A model generated the notes under the pieces. The model ran no database searches, had not been told where the DNA came from, and saw only the letters and a program-made list of their open reading frames with translations. DNA of 64,000 bases from Stenotrophomonas sp046736075 (GTDB lineage: Bacteria; Pseudomonadota; Gammaproteobacteria; Xanthomonadales; Xanthomonadaceae): assembly GCF_046736075.1 (NCBI RefSeq), contig NZ_CP177163.1, positions 124,001 to 188,000 on the forward strand, read 5' to 3'. Shown here one piece after another: positions 41,403 to 49,313 of this stretch (its first letter is position 1; every line of letters starts with the position of its first letter). The position numbers and the translations under genes are program-made.

Positions 41403-43724
41403 TTACAGCGATTGCCCCAGCTCGATGAAGAGCACGTTGCCGCCCCCTTCGCGGAAGCCCATGCCGAAGATCAGCGGGCCGATCCACGAGTCGAAGCCCA
41501 GGAACACGCTGCCGTTCCAGATCCCGTCGGTGAGCGACATGGCGCTGCGCTGCTGCCATGCATTGCCGTACTCCACCGTGCCGCCCACCTGCGCCGAGCG
41601 ACCCAGCACTTTGCCCAGCTCATAGGTGTAGCCGGCAAAGCCAAGTGCATAGTCCTGCCCGGTCAGTTCGTTCTGCTGGAACCCGGCAAGCCGCCAGCGT
41701 CCGCCCAGCCGGTACAGGCTCTGCACCGGCGCGGTGCCCGACGCGGTGACGTGATAGCGCAGGCCGAGCTGCAGCGCATGCCGGCCGAACGACCGGGCCG
41801 CCACCGCGTCCAGGTCGATCTGGCCGAATGCGGTGTCTGCCCCCAGCGCGTGCCGCGACTGGTAGGTGCCCAGATTGACCAGATAGCCGTCGCGCGGGAA
41901 GTACAGGCTGTCGATATCGTCCAGCGTGGCTTCGGCAATCCAGGCGCCTTCCTCGAAATCGATGCGGGGAATCGAGGGGTCGCCGACTTCCACCTTCGCG
42001 TTGCCGCGATAGCGCTCCACGCCGGCGGTCAACGTCAGCAGGTTGGAGATGTTGCGCACCATCGCCACGGTCGCGCCCATGCGCCGCACGCGGTAGCGCG
42101 CGACCTTGTCGCCCTCGGCGTCATAGAGGGTGAACGCGCGCGTCTGGAAGCCGCCCCCCACCTGGAACGCGTAACGGTTGTGCAGGTCGAAAGGCCGGTA
42201 GTACTGCCCGGTCAGACCCGGTTCGCTGCCGATCTGCAGCGCCACGCGCGCCTCGGCGCCGTACGGCGACAGGGGCGAAAACAGCACCCCCGCACGCAGG
42301 TTGCTTTCGTGATTGCCATCCAGGTCGTTGCTCAGGCTCAAACCGGCCTCCAGATATGCGGGTCCGTTCGGCTTGGCGTGGGCCGAGACCACCACGCCGG
42401 TCTGCCCGTCGCGTTCGCGGACCTCGTAGGTGATGCTGGCCAGCGTGCCCATGCCGTAGGCGCGCAGCACGCCGGCCTCCATGCCGGCGGTATCCAGCGG
42501 CTGGCCCACCTTCAGCGGCAGGTAGGACATCAGCAGCGCATCGGCATAGCCGGTGTCGTTGCGCACGTCCACGAAATCCACCCGCACCGGCGCCCTGTTG
42601 CCGGCCCGTTGTGCGCGGACCTGCTGGAACTGCGCGTAGACCGCCGGCGGCTGCGAGAACGCGCGCAGCGCCGGCGCCGCCGCGTCGGCCGCCTGCTGTC
42701 CGATCCGCAGCGCCTCCGGCGCCTTGTCGAAATCGCCGGTGGCGACCTTGCCGGTCAGGTCCGGCGCGATCAGCAGGTCCTGTGTGCCAAGACTGCCGAG
42801 CTGGCGCTGCGCACTGCCGGTGGTCAGAAATCCGCTGAGCTGGCCGATCACGTCGACCAGGCTGGCGTTGCGGTCGAGCACACTCAATGGCGTGCCCACA
42901 TCGACGGCGATCACGCGGTCCGCGCCCATCGCGCGCACCACGTCGATCGGTACCTGGTTGGACAGCCCGCCATCAAGCAGCACCCGGTCCTCGATGGAGA
43001 CCGGGCGGAAAATGCCGGGCAGCGACATGCTGGCGCGCATCGCCATCGGCAGGCTGCCGTGATCGAGAACCACCGCCTTGCCGGTGTTGATGTCGGTGGC
43101 CACCGCGCGGAACGGAATGGCCAGGTCGTCGAAAGAGCCGCTGACCCGGGTGCCACCGGTTGCCCGTTCGAACAGGGCGATCAGGCGCTCGCCCTCGGAA
43201 ACGCCGCCGGCAAGCGCGACCGCCTTGCCCTCCCCGCCCAACCCCACCCCGATCGGCGCCAACTGGGCGAAGTCATCGCCCTTGCGACGCAGCGAGCGTT
43301 CACGTCGTGGCAGCGTATCGCTGAACATCGCCATCCACTGCGTGTCCAGCACCACCTGCTCGATCGTTTCGGGACTGGACCCGGACGCGTACAGGGCCCC
43401 CACCAGCGCACCGGCACTGGTGCCGGCGATGCAGTCCACCGGAATGTGCAGTGCTTCGAGCTGCTTGAGAATGCGCACATGCGCGATGCCACGCGCGCCC
43501 CCGCCGCCCAGCGCCAGCCCGATCCGCGGCCGCGTATCGCCCGGCGCACGCACCCCGCATTGGGTGCCGTTGCCCGCCTGCGCTGCGGCGGCATCCGGCG
43601 CCTCGGGCTGCTGCGGTGCCGCGGCCGCCCACGGGGCAGCCCCGGTCAGGCCGGCAGCGGCCACGCAGCCCGACGCCAGCCAGCGCCACGTGCCCGTCCA
43701 TGCCGCCCGGCGGGTCAGCGCCAT
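41403..43724 (-). CDS. Patatin-like phospholipase with POTRA and outer-membrane barrel (PlpD-type, type Vd)
   Basis: 773 residues from the ATG at 43724, overlapping the upstream gene by 10 bases. A signal peptide precedes a patatin domain (about 65-320) with oxyanion-hole 'LGGGGARG', nucleophile S103 in 'GTSAG' and D251 in 'DGGLSNQ'. A POTRA-like domain ('RVDFVDVRNDTGYADALLMSYLPLKVGQPL') and a C-terminal 16-strand barrel ending 'LFIELGQSL' follow. This is the domain order of PlpD of Pseudomonas, a lipase exported by its own barrel. Substrates are probably phospholipids. Family is secure; release from the cell is not shown. Confidence 0.92.
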   Translation of the reverse strand: MALTRRAAWTGTWRWLASGCVAAAGLTGAAPWAAAAPQQPEAPDAAAAQAGNGTQCGVRAPGDTRPRIGLALGGGGARGIAHVRILKQLEALHIPVDCIAGTSAGALVGALYASGSSPETIEQVVLDTQWMAMFSDTLPRRERSLRRKGDDFAQLAPIGVGLGGEGKAVALAGGVSEGERLIALFERATGGTRVSGSFDDLAIPFRAVATDINTGKAVVLDHGSLPMAMRASMSLPGIFRPVSIEDRVLLDGGLSNQVPIDVVRAMGADRVIAVDVGTPLSVLDRNASLVDVIGQLSGFLTTGSAQRQLGSLGTQDLLIAPDLTGKVATGDFDKAPEALRIGQQAADAAAPALRAFSQPPAVYAQFQQVRAQRAGNRAPVRVDFVDVRNDTGYADALLMSYLPLKVGQPLDTAGMEAGVLRAYGMGTLASITYEVRERDGQTGVVVSAHAKPNGPAYLEAGLSLSNDLDGNHESNLRAGVLFSPLSPYGAEARVALQIGSEPGLTGQYYRPFDLHNRYAFQVGGGFQTRAFTLYDAEGDKVARYRVRRMGATVAMVRNISNLLTLTAGVERYRGNAKVEVGDPSIPRIDFEEGAWIAEATLDDIDSLYFPRDGYLVNLGTYQSRHALGADTAFGQIDLDAVAARSFGRHALQLGLRYHVTASGTAPVQSLYRLGGRWRLAGFQQNELTGQDYALGFAGYTYELGKVLGRSAQVGGTVEYGNAWQQRSAMSLTDGIWNGSVFLGFDSWIGPLIFGMGFREGGGNVLFIELGQSL

Positions 43725-44911
43725 GCACTGCCCACCTGGATATAGAACGTGTCGTCCTCCGGCCCCCAGGCGTAATCCACGCCGACGTGCATGCCCAGCT
43801 GCCGGGCGATCAGGTAGCGCACGCCGGCCCCCTTGGACACCTGGTCGTCGCCATCGCCAAAGCTGTTGTGCCGCCCCCAGGTACGCCCGGCGCCGACGAA
43901 GCCGATGAGCGCCCAGCGCGGCGTCAGGTTCCAGCGCAGCTCGGTCTCCAGCACGGCCGCGCGGGTATCCTGGTACCGCGCCGAACCGATCCCGCGCAGG
44001 TCGATGTAAGGCAACCGGTAGAACGGAATGTCGCCGTTGGCCCACCGCGCGTCCACGCGCCCGCCCAGCACCAGGCGCGTGCCGAACGGCCAGTAGCCGT
44101 AGGCGTGCCCACGGTAGCTCTGGAAGCTCTGGTCGCTGCCGATGCCCGGCAGGTAGGCGTTGCCCTCGATCATCCCCAGCCAGCCCCGCGAGGGGGTAAA
44201 GGGGTTGTCGCGGCTGTCGTACTCCAGTGACAGGCCGAGCCCGGAACTGCGCCTGGACAGCTCATGCGGCTCGAAACGGTCGCGGTCCGAGGCCACGTCG
44301 AAGCCCAGGTCAAGATCCATGTAGATCCACGCCAGCCCCACGTAGAGATCGCGCTTGCCGAGCCGGCGGAAGCCCTGCTGGAACGACATCACGCCATCCA
44401 TGTTGTACGCGATCTTCGACGGCGGCAGCACCGTGCCGGGGGTGTAGAAATCCAGGTTGATCGACGCTTTGGCCACCCCGCCGCGATAGCGCCAGCGGTC
44501 CTCGTCGAAGTGCAGCGATGCGCCGATGCCGGCTGCTTCGCTGCCATTGGACGTCCGCATGGCGCCGCCGCCGTAGATGTCCGGCGTGGCCATCCTGGGC
44601 TTGCCCTCGGCATCGGTTGTGGCCGGGTTGCCCGGGCGGTGGAAGAAGGCCAGCGCCACCCCGCCGCCGTTGCCCACGGCAGGATCGGTGATGATGACCG
44701 GCACCGGCAGGAAGCCGCGGTGCTCCAGCAGCCAGCCGGACATGTCGAACCGGCCGTCCTCGGCGTCACGAAAGCGCCCACCATGCGCGGGCGCCGCCGC
44801 AGCCGCAGGTGCGGATGCCGGAACCGGCGCAGCGGCCGACTGGGCCCATGCCGGCCCGGACAGAAGCATCACGGCAAGGCCATACAGGCCGGTACAGATG
44901 CGGATCGACAC
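43715..44911 (-). CDS. BamA/TamA-like (D15) outer-membrane barrel without POTRA domains
   Basis: 398 residues. It starts at a GTG (44911) preceded by GAGGTGATCC, an unusually long perfect complement of the 16S rRNA 3' end. After a signal peptide ('LYGLAVMLLSGPAWAQ') and an Ala-rich linker come D15-type strands ('GLGLSLEYDSRDNPFTPSRGWL', 'GAGVRYLIARQLGMHVGVDYAWG'). Proteins of this size lack POTRA repeats. It is translationally coupled to the patatin protein, suggesting the two barrels work together. Confidence 0.85.
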   Translation of the reverse strand: MSIRICTGLYGLAVMLLSGPAWAQSAAAPVPASAPAAAAAPAHGGRFRDAEDGRFDMSGWLLEHRGFLPVPVIITDPAVGNGGGVALAFFHRPGNPATTDAEGKPRMATPDIYGGGAMRTSNGSEAAGIGASLHFDEDRWRYRGGVAKASINLDFYTPGTVLPPSKIAYNMDGVMSFQQGFRRLGKRDLYVGLAWIYMDLDLGFDVASDRDRFEPHELSRRSSGLGLSLEYDSRDNPFTPSRGWLGMIEGNAYLPGIGSDQSFQSYRGHAYGYWPFGTRLVLGGRVDARWANGDIPFYRLPYIDLRGIGSARYQDTRAAVLETELRWNLTPRWALIGFVGAGRTWGRHNSFGDGDDQVSKGAGVRYLIARQLGMHVGVDYAWGPEDDTFYIQVGSAWR

Positions 44912-45039
44912 GGATCACCTCGACGCATGCGGCAGGCCTTGCCTGTACGGCGCTCTGCCGCCAGGACGTCGATGGGGTGCGCGACGCCGCGCCGGTGGGA
45001 GGGAGAACCCCGGCGCGACGCCGCGCGATGAAGGCGCGC

Positions 45040-45600
45040 TCAGCGGGCGGCCGTGCTGCCCGGCGGGAACGACGCGAACAGTTTGTCCAGGCCGGCCTCG
45101 ACGGCGGCGTTGACCTTGTCCGGCGAGCTGGGCACCGTGCCGCTGGCCGTGCCGCGCCAGACCGCCTGCTTGGTGCGGGCGTCGAACATGTCCACCACCA
45201 GCGTGCCGACGTCGTAGGTATGCACCGTGGTGGTGGCATTGCCCATCGCCATCCCGCCGCCCCAGCCGCCACCCCAGCCACCGCCACGCCAGCCCCAGCC
45301 GCCCATGCCGGTACCGGTGTAGAAGGTGTCCAGGGTCTGCTTCTGGCTGTTGGCGATATGCGCGGCCAACGCGATGTCGCCGTTGGGCGCCTCACGCAGG
45401 CCCTTGGCCTGCAGGCGCGCGTTGATGCCGTCCACGATGCGCTGCTGCACCAGCGGTGAGCTGGCCTCGGGCTTCATCGCCCAGGTGTAGGTACGGTAGG
45501 ACGCGAAGTTGGCGCTGCTGTCGAAGTCGGTCTTGACCGTCGGGGAAGACGCGCAGGCAACCAGCGAAGTGGCGAGGACGGCAATGGCGAAGGCTTTCAT
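45040..45600 (-). CDS. DUF4136 lipoprotein
   Basis: 186 residues. The lipobox is 'ATSLVACASS'. DUF4136 features are 'DFDSSANFASYRTYTWA' near the N-terminus, 'VDGINARLQAKGLREA', a Gly/Trp-rich central loop ('GWGWRGGGWGGGWGGG') and the closing 'VNAAVEAGLDKLFASFPP'. The role is unknown; family members are envelope lipoproteins. It lies on the same strand as the second cassette, 150 bases downstream, with degenerate copies of the shared palindrome in between. Confidence 0.88.
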   Translation of the reverse strand: MKAFAIAVLATSLVACASSPTVKTDFDSSANFASYRTYTWAMKPEASSPLVQQRIVDGINARLQAKGLREAPNGDIALAAHIANSQKQTLDTFYTGTGMGGWGWRGGGWGGGWGGGMAMGNATTTVHTYDVGTLVVDMFDARTKQAVWRGTASGTVPSSPDKVNAAVEAGLDKLFASFPPGSTAAR

Positions 45601-45701
45601 GACGCGAGGCTCCAGTTCCGGAAGAGGAAGGACGCGCTGCCGTTGCAGCGCTCGTCGCAGGGCACAACCACCACGTTACTGCGCCGACGCTGCCGTGGAA
45701 T

Positions 45702-45741
45702 CCGCATTACTACGCAGCGGCACCGGGAAAAACTACCTAGT
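45702..45741. promoter_or_regulatory. Two degenerate copies of the shared palindrome upstream of DUF4136 (weak site B)
   Basis: AAAAACTACCTAG (45728-45740) keeps one exact half of the 53745 site (AAAACTAC). On the minus strand GCGTAGTAATGC (45716-45705) resembles the GCGTAGAAATAC of 36761. Both lie between the low-complexity protein gene and the DUF4136 gene, in an AT-rich patch. Confidence 0.35.
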
Positions 45742-45749
45742 GGGCCGCC

Positions 45750-46310
45750 TCAGCGCGGCGGGTTGATCACCACGTACTGCACGGTCGTTCCTGCATAACG
45801 TGGCGCGTACCACGTGCTGCCGCACTGCTGGTAGGCCATCCCGTCGATCACGGTGGTCACGCAGCTGGGCGGCACGCTGCTGACGATCGAACCGATCACC
45901 GCCGAGGTGACCGCCACGCCGGCGGTCACTGCCGCCGCCGTGGCGAACGGATGATCGTCCCAGTGGTTCCAGTGATCGTCGTGATAGTCCACATCGACGT
46001 TCACATTGCGGTTGACCGTGCGGTTGACGTTGCGATTCACGTCGCGATTGACGTTGCGGTTGGCGTTGCGGTTGGCGTTCCAGTCCCCGTTGCGGTTCAC
46101 CGCCCCACCCTGCGGGCGCTGCACCGGCCGGTTGATGCTGGTGTGCGCGGTCGCGCGGGCCGCACCGGCGTGGCCGGCGGCACGCATGCCACCACCGCCA
46201 CGCGGACCGTGCTGCGCCGCCACCGGGGCGACGTTCAGCGCCAGGACAAGCAGCGCACCCACCGCGAGTGCCGCGAACCGCCACCCCTGTGCAGGGATCG
46301 TGCTGTGCAT
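45750..46310 (-). CDS. Asn-Arg-repeat exported protein of unknown function, copy 2
   Basis: 186 residues: signal peptide ('ALAVGALLVLALNVAPVAAQ'), Gly/Ala-rich segment, about 35 residues of Asn-Arg/Asn-Val repeats (NRNANRNVNRDVNRNVNR), a 'DYHDDHWNHWDDH' stretch and the conserved domain shared with 37686-38288 ('TAGVAVTSAVIGSIV', 'YQQCGSTWYAPRYAGTTVQYVV'). The charge and composition of the linker are completely different between the two paralogues. It follows the DUF2092 paralogue by a single base. Confidence 0.8.
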   Translation of the reverse strand: MHSTIPAQGWRFAALAVGALLVLALNVAPVAAQHGPRGGGGMRAAGHAGAARATAHTSINRPVQRPQGGAVNRNGDWNANRNANRNVNRDVNRNVNRTVNRNVNVDVDYHDDHWNHWDDHPFATAAAVTAGVAVTSAVIGSIVSSVPPSCVTTVIDGMAYQQCGSTWYAPRYAGTTVQYVVINPPR

Positions 46311-46311
46311 G

Positions 46312-47124
46312 TCAGTTCTCCTGGCCATCAGCGGACATCGCCACCGCGACCGGCACCAGGGCGATCCGCGACGCACCGGCAGGCGGCGTGAAATGGAACG
46401 CCGTGGACGCCACCGGGCTGCGGGTATCCCAGTGCAGCTCGGCGCGGTACTGCGGCAGCGCCGGATCATCCAGCGAAGTGATGATCAGCTTCCGGGGCAG
46501 CGAGGTGCGGGTGGCGATCCAGATCTGCCAGTCCACCTGGTCCTGCTGGAACGCATACTGCTCCACGGCCTCGCCATCGACGGTACCGCCCCCGATGTGC
46601 AGTGCGCCGCGGATCGCGTCCGTCCGCGCCTTGTCGGTGCCCCACAGGAACATGTCCGCCAGTGGCAGCTCGATGCCGTAACGGTCGGCGACCTGCTCGG
46701 CGAGATCACCCAGCGTTGCATGGATGCCATCGGCCTGGGCGTAGTACTTCAGGCGTGGTGAGTACAACGACATCTGCTTGCCGTCGTAGAACAGCTGGCG
46801 CAGTTGGCGATCGCTGCGGATCTCCAGGAACAGCTGGTTGGGACGCTTGACCTTGTAGGTCACCTTGCCGTCCAGTTCGATCTTCTGCCCATCGTCGAGC
46901 ACCACTTCCGTGCTCGCATCGGACACCAGCGAGAACTGCGTGAGCGCCCGCAGTGCCGCGCCCATCCGGTCCAGCGCTGCCAGCGCCTCGGGATCGCGCT
47001 CGGACGCCGCCACGGCCGGCGCCGGCGCCGGCGGTGCCGTCCGGGTGGCGGCGGATGCACCGCCGGCCACTACGGCCAGCAGCGCGCTTGCCGCCCATCG
47101 GAGCATCGAGGTTGCAGCGATCAT
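46312..47124 (-). CDS. DUF2092 periplasmic protein, copy 2
   Basis: 270 residues from the ATG at 47124. Signal peptide 'LRWAASALLAVVAGGASAA'. It is a paralogue of 36883-37683 over its whole length: 'RMGAALRAL', 'VLDDGQKIEL', 'LRQLFYDGKQMSLYSPRLKYYA', 'LADMFLWGT' and 'SLDDPALPQYRAELHWDTR' have direct equivalents. The LolA-like half-barrel reading applies here as well. It precedes the repeat protein as in copy 1, keeping the two-gene unit intact. Confidence 0.88.
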   Translation of the reverse strand: MIAATSMLRWAASALLAVVAGGASAATRTAPPAPAPAVAASERDPEALAALDRMGAALRALTQFSLVSDASTEVVLDDGQKIELDGKVTYKVKRPNQLFLEIRSDRQLRQLFYDGKQMSLYSPRLKYYAQADGIHATLGDLAEQVADRYGIELPLADMFLWGTDKARTDAIRGALHIGGGTVDGEAVEQYAFQQDQVDWQIWIATRTSLPRKLIITSLDDPALPQYRAELHWDTRSPVASTAFHFTPPAGASRIALVPVAVAMSADGQEN

Positions 47125-47171
47125 GTCGTTTCTCCGCGCATCGGAAATGGCCAGGGCGTGACCGCCCGGGA

Positions 47172-48164
47172 TCAGAAACCGCCGCTGATCGACAGGCTCC
47201 AGGGGTCGCCTTCGAAGCGGTTCTTGACGCTGAATTCGCCGATATAGCGGAACGACACATCCAGGTGCTCGCCGCCCGACCACTTCTTGCCGTAGGTCAG
47301 TACCGGCCCGATCCCGAACGAACGGCCCTTGAATCCGCCGAGGCGGTCGGCCAGGTCGCCGTCGTCGTCCTGCACCTGCTGCAGCCAGCCGCCGGCCGCG
47401 CCGAACCCCCAGCCGCTCGGCGTGCGCTTGACCAGCAGCACGTCGGCACGCGCCACCAGGCCGTTTTTGTAGTCGGTATCGTCATTGCGGCTGTACCAGT
47501 CCACCGCGCCAAGCACGCTGAACTCCAGGGTGCCGGCCTGGAACAGATGCGTGTAGCCGACGCTCGGCGACAGCGTCCACACGTTGAGTCCGGGATTGGC
47601 CAGCTTGTTCGGGTCGTACTTGGCGGTGGGCGCATACACGTACAGCCCCATGGAGACGTGCTGCACCTGATCGATGTGATAGCCGGCGATGAACGGCGCG
47701 AAGTACACGTCGAACAGGTTCGAAGTACTGTCCTTCACCTCCCGGCGCGTTCCCAGCGGACCCACCAGGTCGGCGGTGACGTCGGCGGTGATGTACGGCA
47801 CCGTCAACATCGAGGCGAAGTTCCACTTGCCGGTCCGGGTGGGCCATACATACACGCCGGTGGCGGCCGTCAGGCTGACGTCGGCGTCCAGTCCCAGCGA
47901 CAGCTGCCCGGCGATGGGCGCCTGCCGGTTGCCGCTGATCCTGCCGTCGTACTGCACATAGCTCAGCGACCACTGCATGCCGGGTTCGGGCGGGATCACG
48001 CCCGCGTAGGACGTGATCTGCATACCGGTGATGGAGCGTCCAAGCGCGCCTTCAACCGCAACGGCCGGCGCGGCTGCGGTGGCGGCCAGCACCGCCACGG
48101 CCAGCAGCAGCCACGGCCGCGTTGCACGCGCGGGTCGGATCACAGGGGAGGAAAGCACTGGCAT
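47172..48164 (-). CDS. Phenol_MetA_deg/SphA-family outer-membrane barrel
   Basis: 330 residues from the ATG at 48164, which follows GAGGTGATCC, the same extended Shine-Dalgarno as at 44911. Signal peptide 'WLLLAVAVLAATAAAPAVA'. The protein is a small barrel ('GMQWSLSYVQYDGRISGNRQ', 'MGLYVYAPTAKYDPNKLANPGLNVWTLSPSVGYTH') typical of the MetA-pathway phenol degradation family, thought to admit hydrophobic compounds through the outer membrane. It opens the second cassette and lies 41 bases downstream of the FGE gene. Confidence 0.85.
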   Translation of the reverse strand: MPVLSSPVIRPARATRPWLLLAVAVLAATAAAPAVAVEGALGRSITGMQITSYAGVIPPEPGMQWSLSYVQYDGRISGNRQAPIAGQLSLGLDADVSLTAATGVYVWPTRTGKWNFASMLTVPYITADVTADLVGPLGTRREVKDSTSNLFDVYFAPFIAGYHIDQVQHVSMGLYVYAPTAKYDPNKLANPGLNVWTLSPSVGYTHLFQAGTLEFSVLGAVDWYSRNDDTDYKNGLVARADVLLVKRTPSGWGFGAAGGWLQQVQDDDGDLADRLGGFKGRSFGIGPVLTYGKKWSGGEHLDVSFRYIGEFSVKNRFEGDPWSLSISGGF

Positions 48165-48205
48165 GCGGATCACCTCGCAGACAGGGATGCAGGGGGCGCG
48201 GCGGT

Positions 48206-49132
48206 TCATGACCGATCCACGCAACGGAACCCGAGATGGCAGGTGGAGGTATCGATCGGCTGCGCCATGCGCGCGGCCGGGCGATAGCGGCGGCAGTAGT
48301 TGGGCGCGCACAGGTGCGAGCCCCCCTTCATCACCCGCCGTGGTACGGCGGCGCGGTCGCGCGGATCATGACTGCGTTCGCGCGCGCCGCCGCGGGGGTT
48401 GTCGATGGCGCAGCAGGGGCGGCTCTGCAGCTGGTCGTGCTGCTGGTACCAGTCGCTGGTCCATTCCCACACATTGCCGATCATGTCGTACAGGCCGTAG
48501 CCGTTGGGCGGGTAGCTGCCCACCGGCGAGGTCCAGCGGTGGCCGTCGGCCTCCAGGTTCTGCCAGGGGAAGTCGCCCTGCCAGGTGTTGGCCATGTGGC
48601 GGCCGGCGCACAGCAGGCTGTCACCCCACGCGAACTCGGTCGCATCAGCGCCGCCGTGCGCGGCGAACTCCCATTCCGCCTCGGTCGGCAGGTCCTTGTC
48701 CTGCCATTGGGCATACGCCAGCGCGTCGGCGTGGGTGACATGCACCACCGGATGGTCGTCCAGCCCGGCCAGGCTGGAGAACGGCCCGCGCGGGTGGCGC
48801 CAGTCGGCCCCGGCAACGTAGTGCCACCACTGGTACGTGTCGGTGAGCGGGACCGGATGTGGCGGTGCCACGAACACCACCGAGGACGGCACCAGCAACG
48901 CCGGGTCGGCGCCGGGGTAGTCGCGCGGGTCCGCCGGTCGCTCGGCCGCGGTGACATGCCCGGTCTCCCGCACGAACCGCGCGAACTCGCGGTTGGTAAC
49001 CGGATAACGGTCGATGCGGAACGCACCCACCTTCGCCTTGTGCCGTGGGCGCTCCTCCGGATAGTGGTCGTCGGAGCCCATGCTGAACACGCCGCCGGCC
49101 AACGCGATCATGGTATCTGCGACGACGCTCAT
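48206..49132 (-). CDS. Formylglycine-generating enzyme (sulfatase-activating, aerobic FGE)
   Basis: 308 residues from the ATG at 49132. The FGE-sulfatase fold is complete, and the copper-binding catalytic cysteines are both present as C275 and C280 in 'GGSHLCAPNYCRRYRPAAR', so this is a true FGE rather than one of the many catalytically silent relatives. It oxidises the active-site cysteine of sulfatases to formylglycine in the cytoplasm before folding. Its client is the sulfatase immediately upstream on the same strand. Confidence 0.95.
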   Translation of the reverse strand: MSVVADTMIALAGGVFSMGSDDHYPEERPRHKAKVGAFRIDRYPVTNREFARFVRETGHVTAAERPADPRDYPGADPALLVPSSVVFVAPPHPVPLTDTYQWWHYVAGADWRHPRGPFSSLAGLDDHPVVHVTHADALAYAQWQDKDLPTEAEWEFAAHGGADATEFAWGDSLLCAGRHMANTWQGDFPWQNLEADGHRWTSPVGSYPPNGYGLYDMIGNVWEWTSDWYQQHDQLQSRPCCAIDNPRGGARERSHDPRDRAAVPRRVMKGGSHLCAPNYCRRYRPAARMAQPIDTSTCHLGFRCVDRS

Positions 49133-49313
49133 GCCCCGCCCTCCGTCCACCGCCCACCACCGCTGTGCGCGCGCGGCAGGGTGCACCGGCGGCACGGCAG
49201 TGCTGCCCAGGGAGAACGCGCGGGGACGGTACGCTGCATCATGGGGACGTTTCCTTGATCACTGGGGAACCGCGCCGACATGCAGCCTTCGCTGCACGCC
49301 GGACCTGCGCCTG

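Noticed and set aside
38285..48164. The barrels at 38285 and 47172 as a third duplicated gene of the cassette
   Set aside because: Both are small outer-membrane barrels, but their sequences resemble different families and I see no alignable blocks, so only the DUF2092 and low-complexity genes are counted as duplicated.
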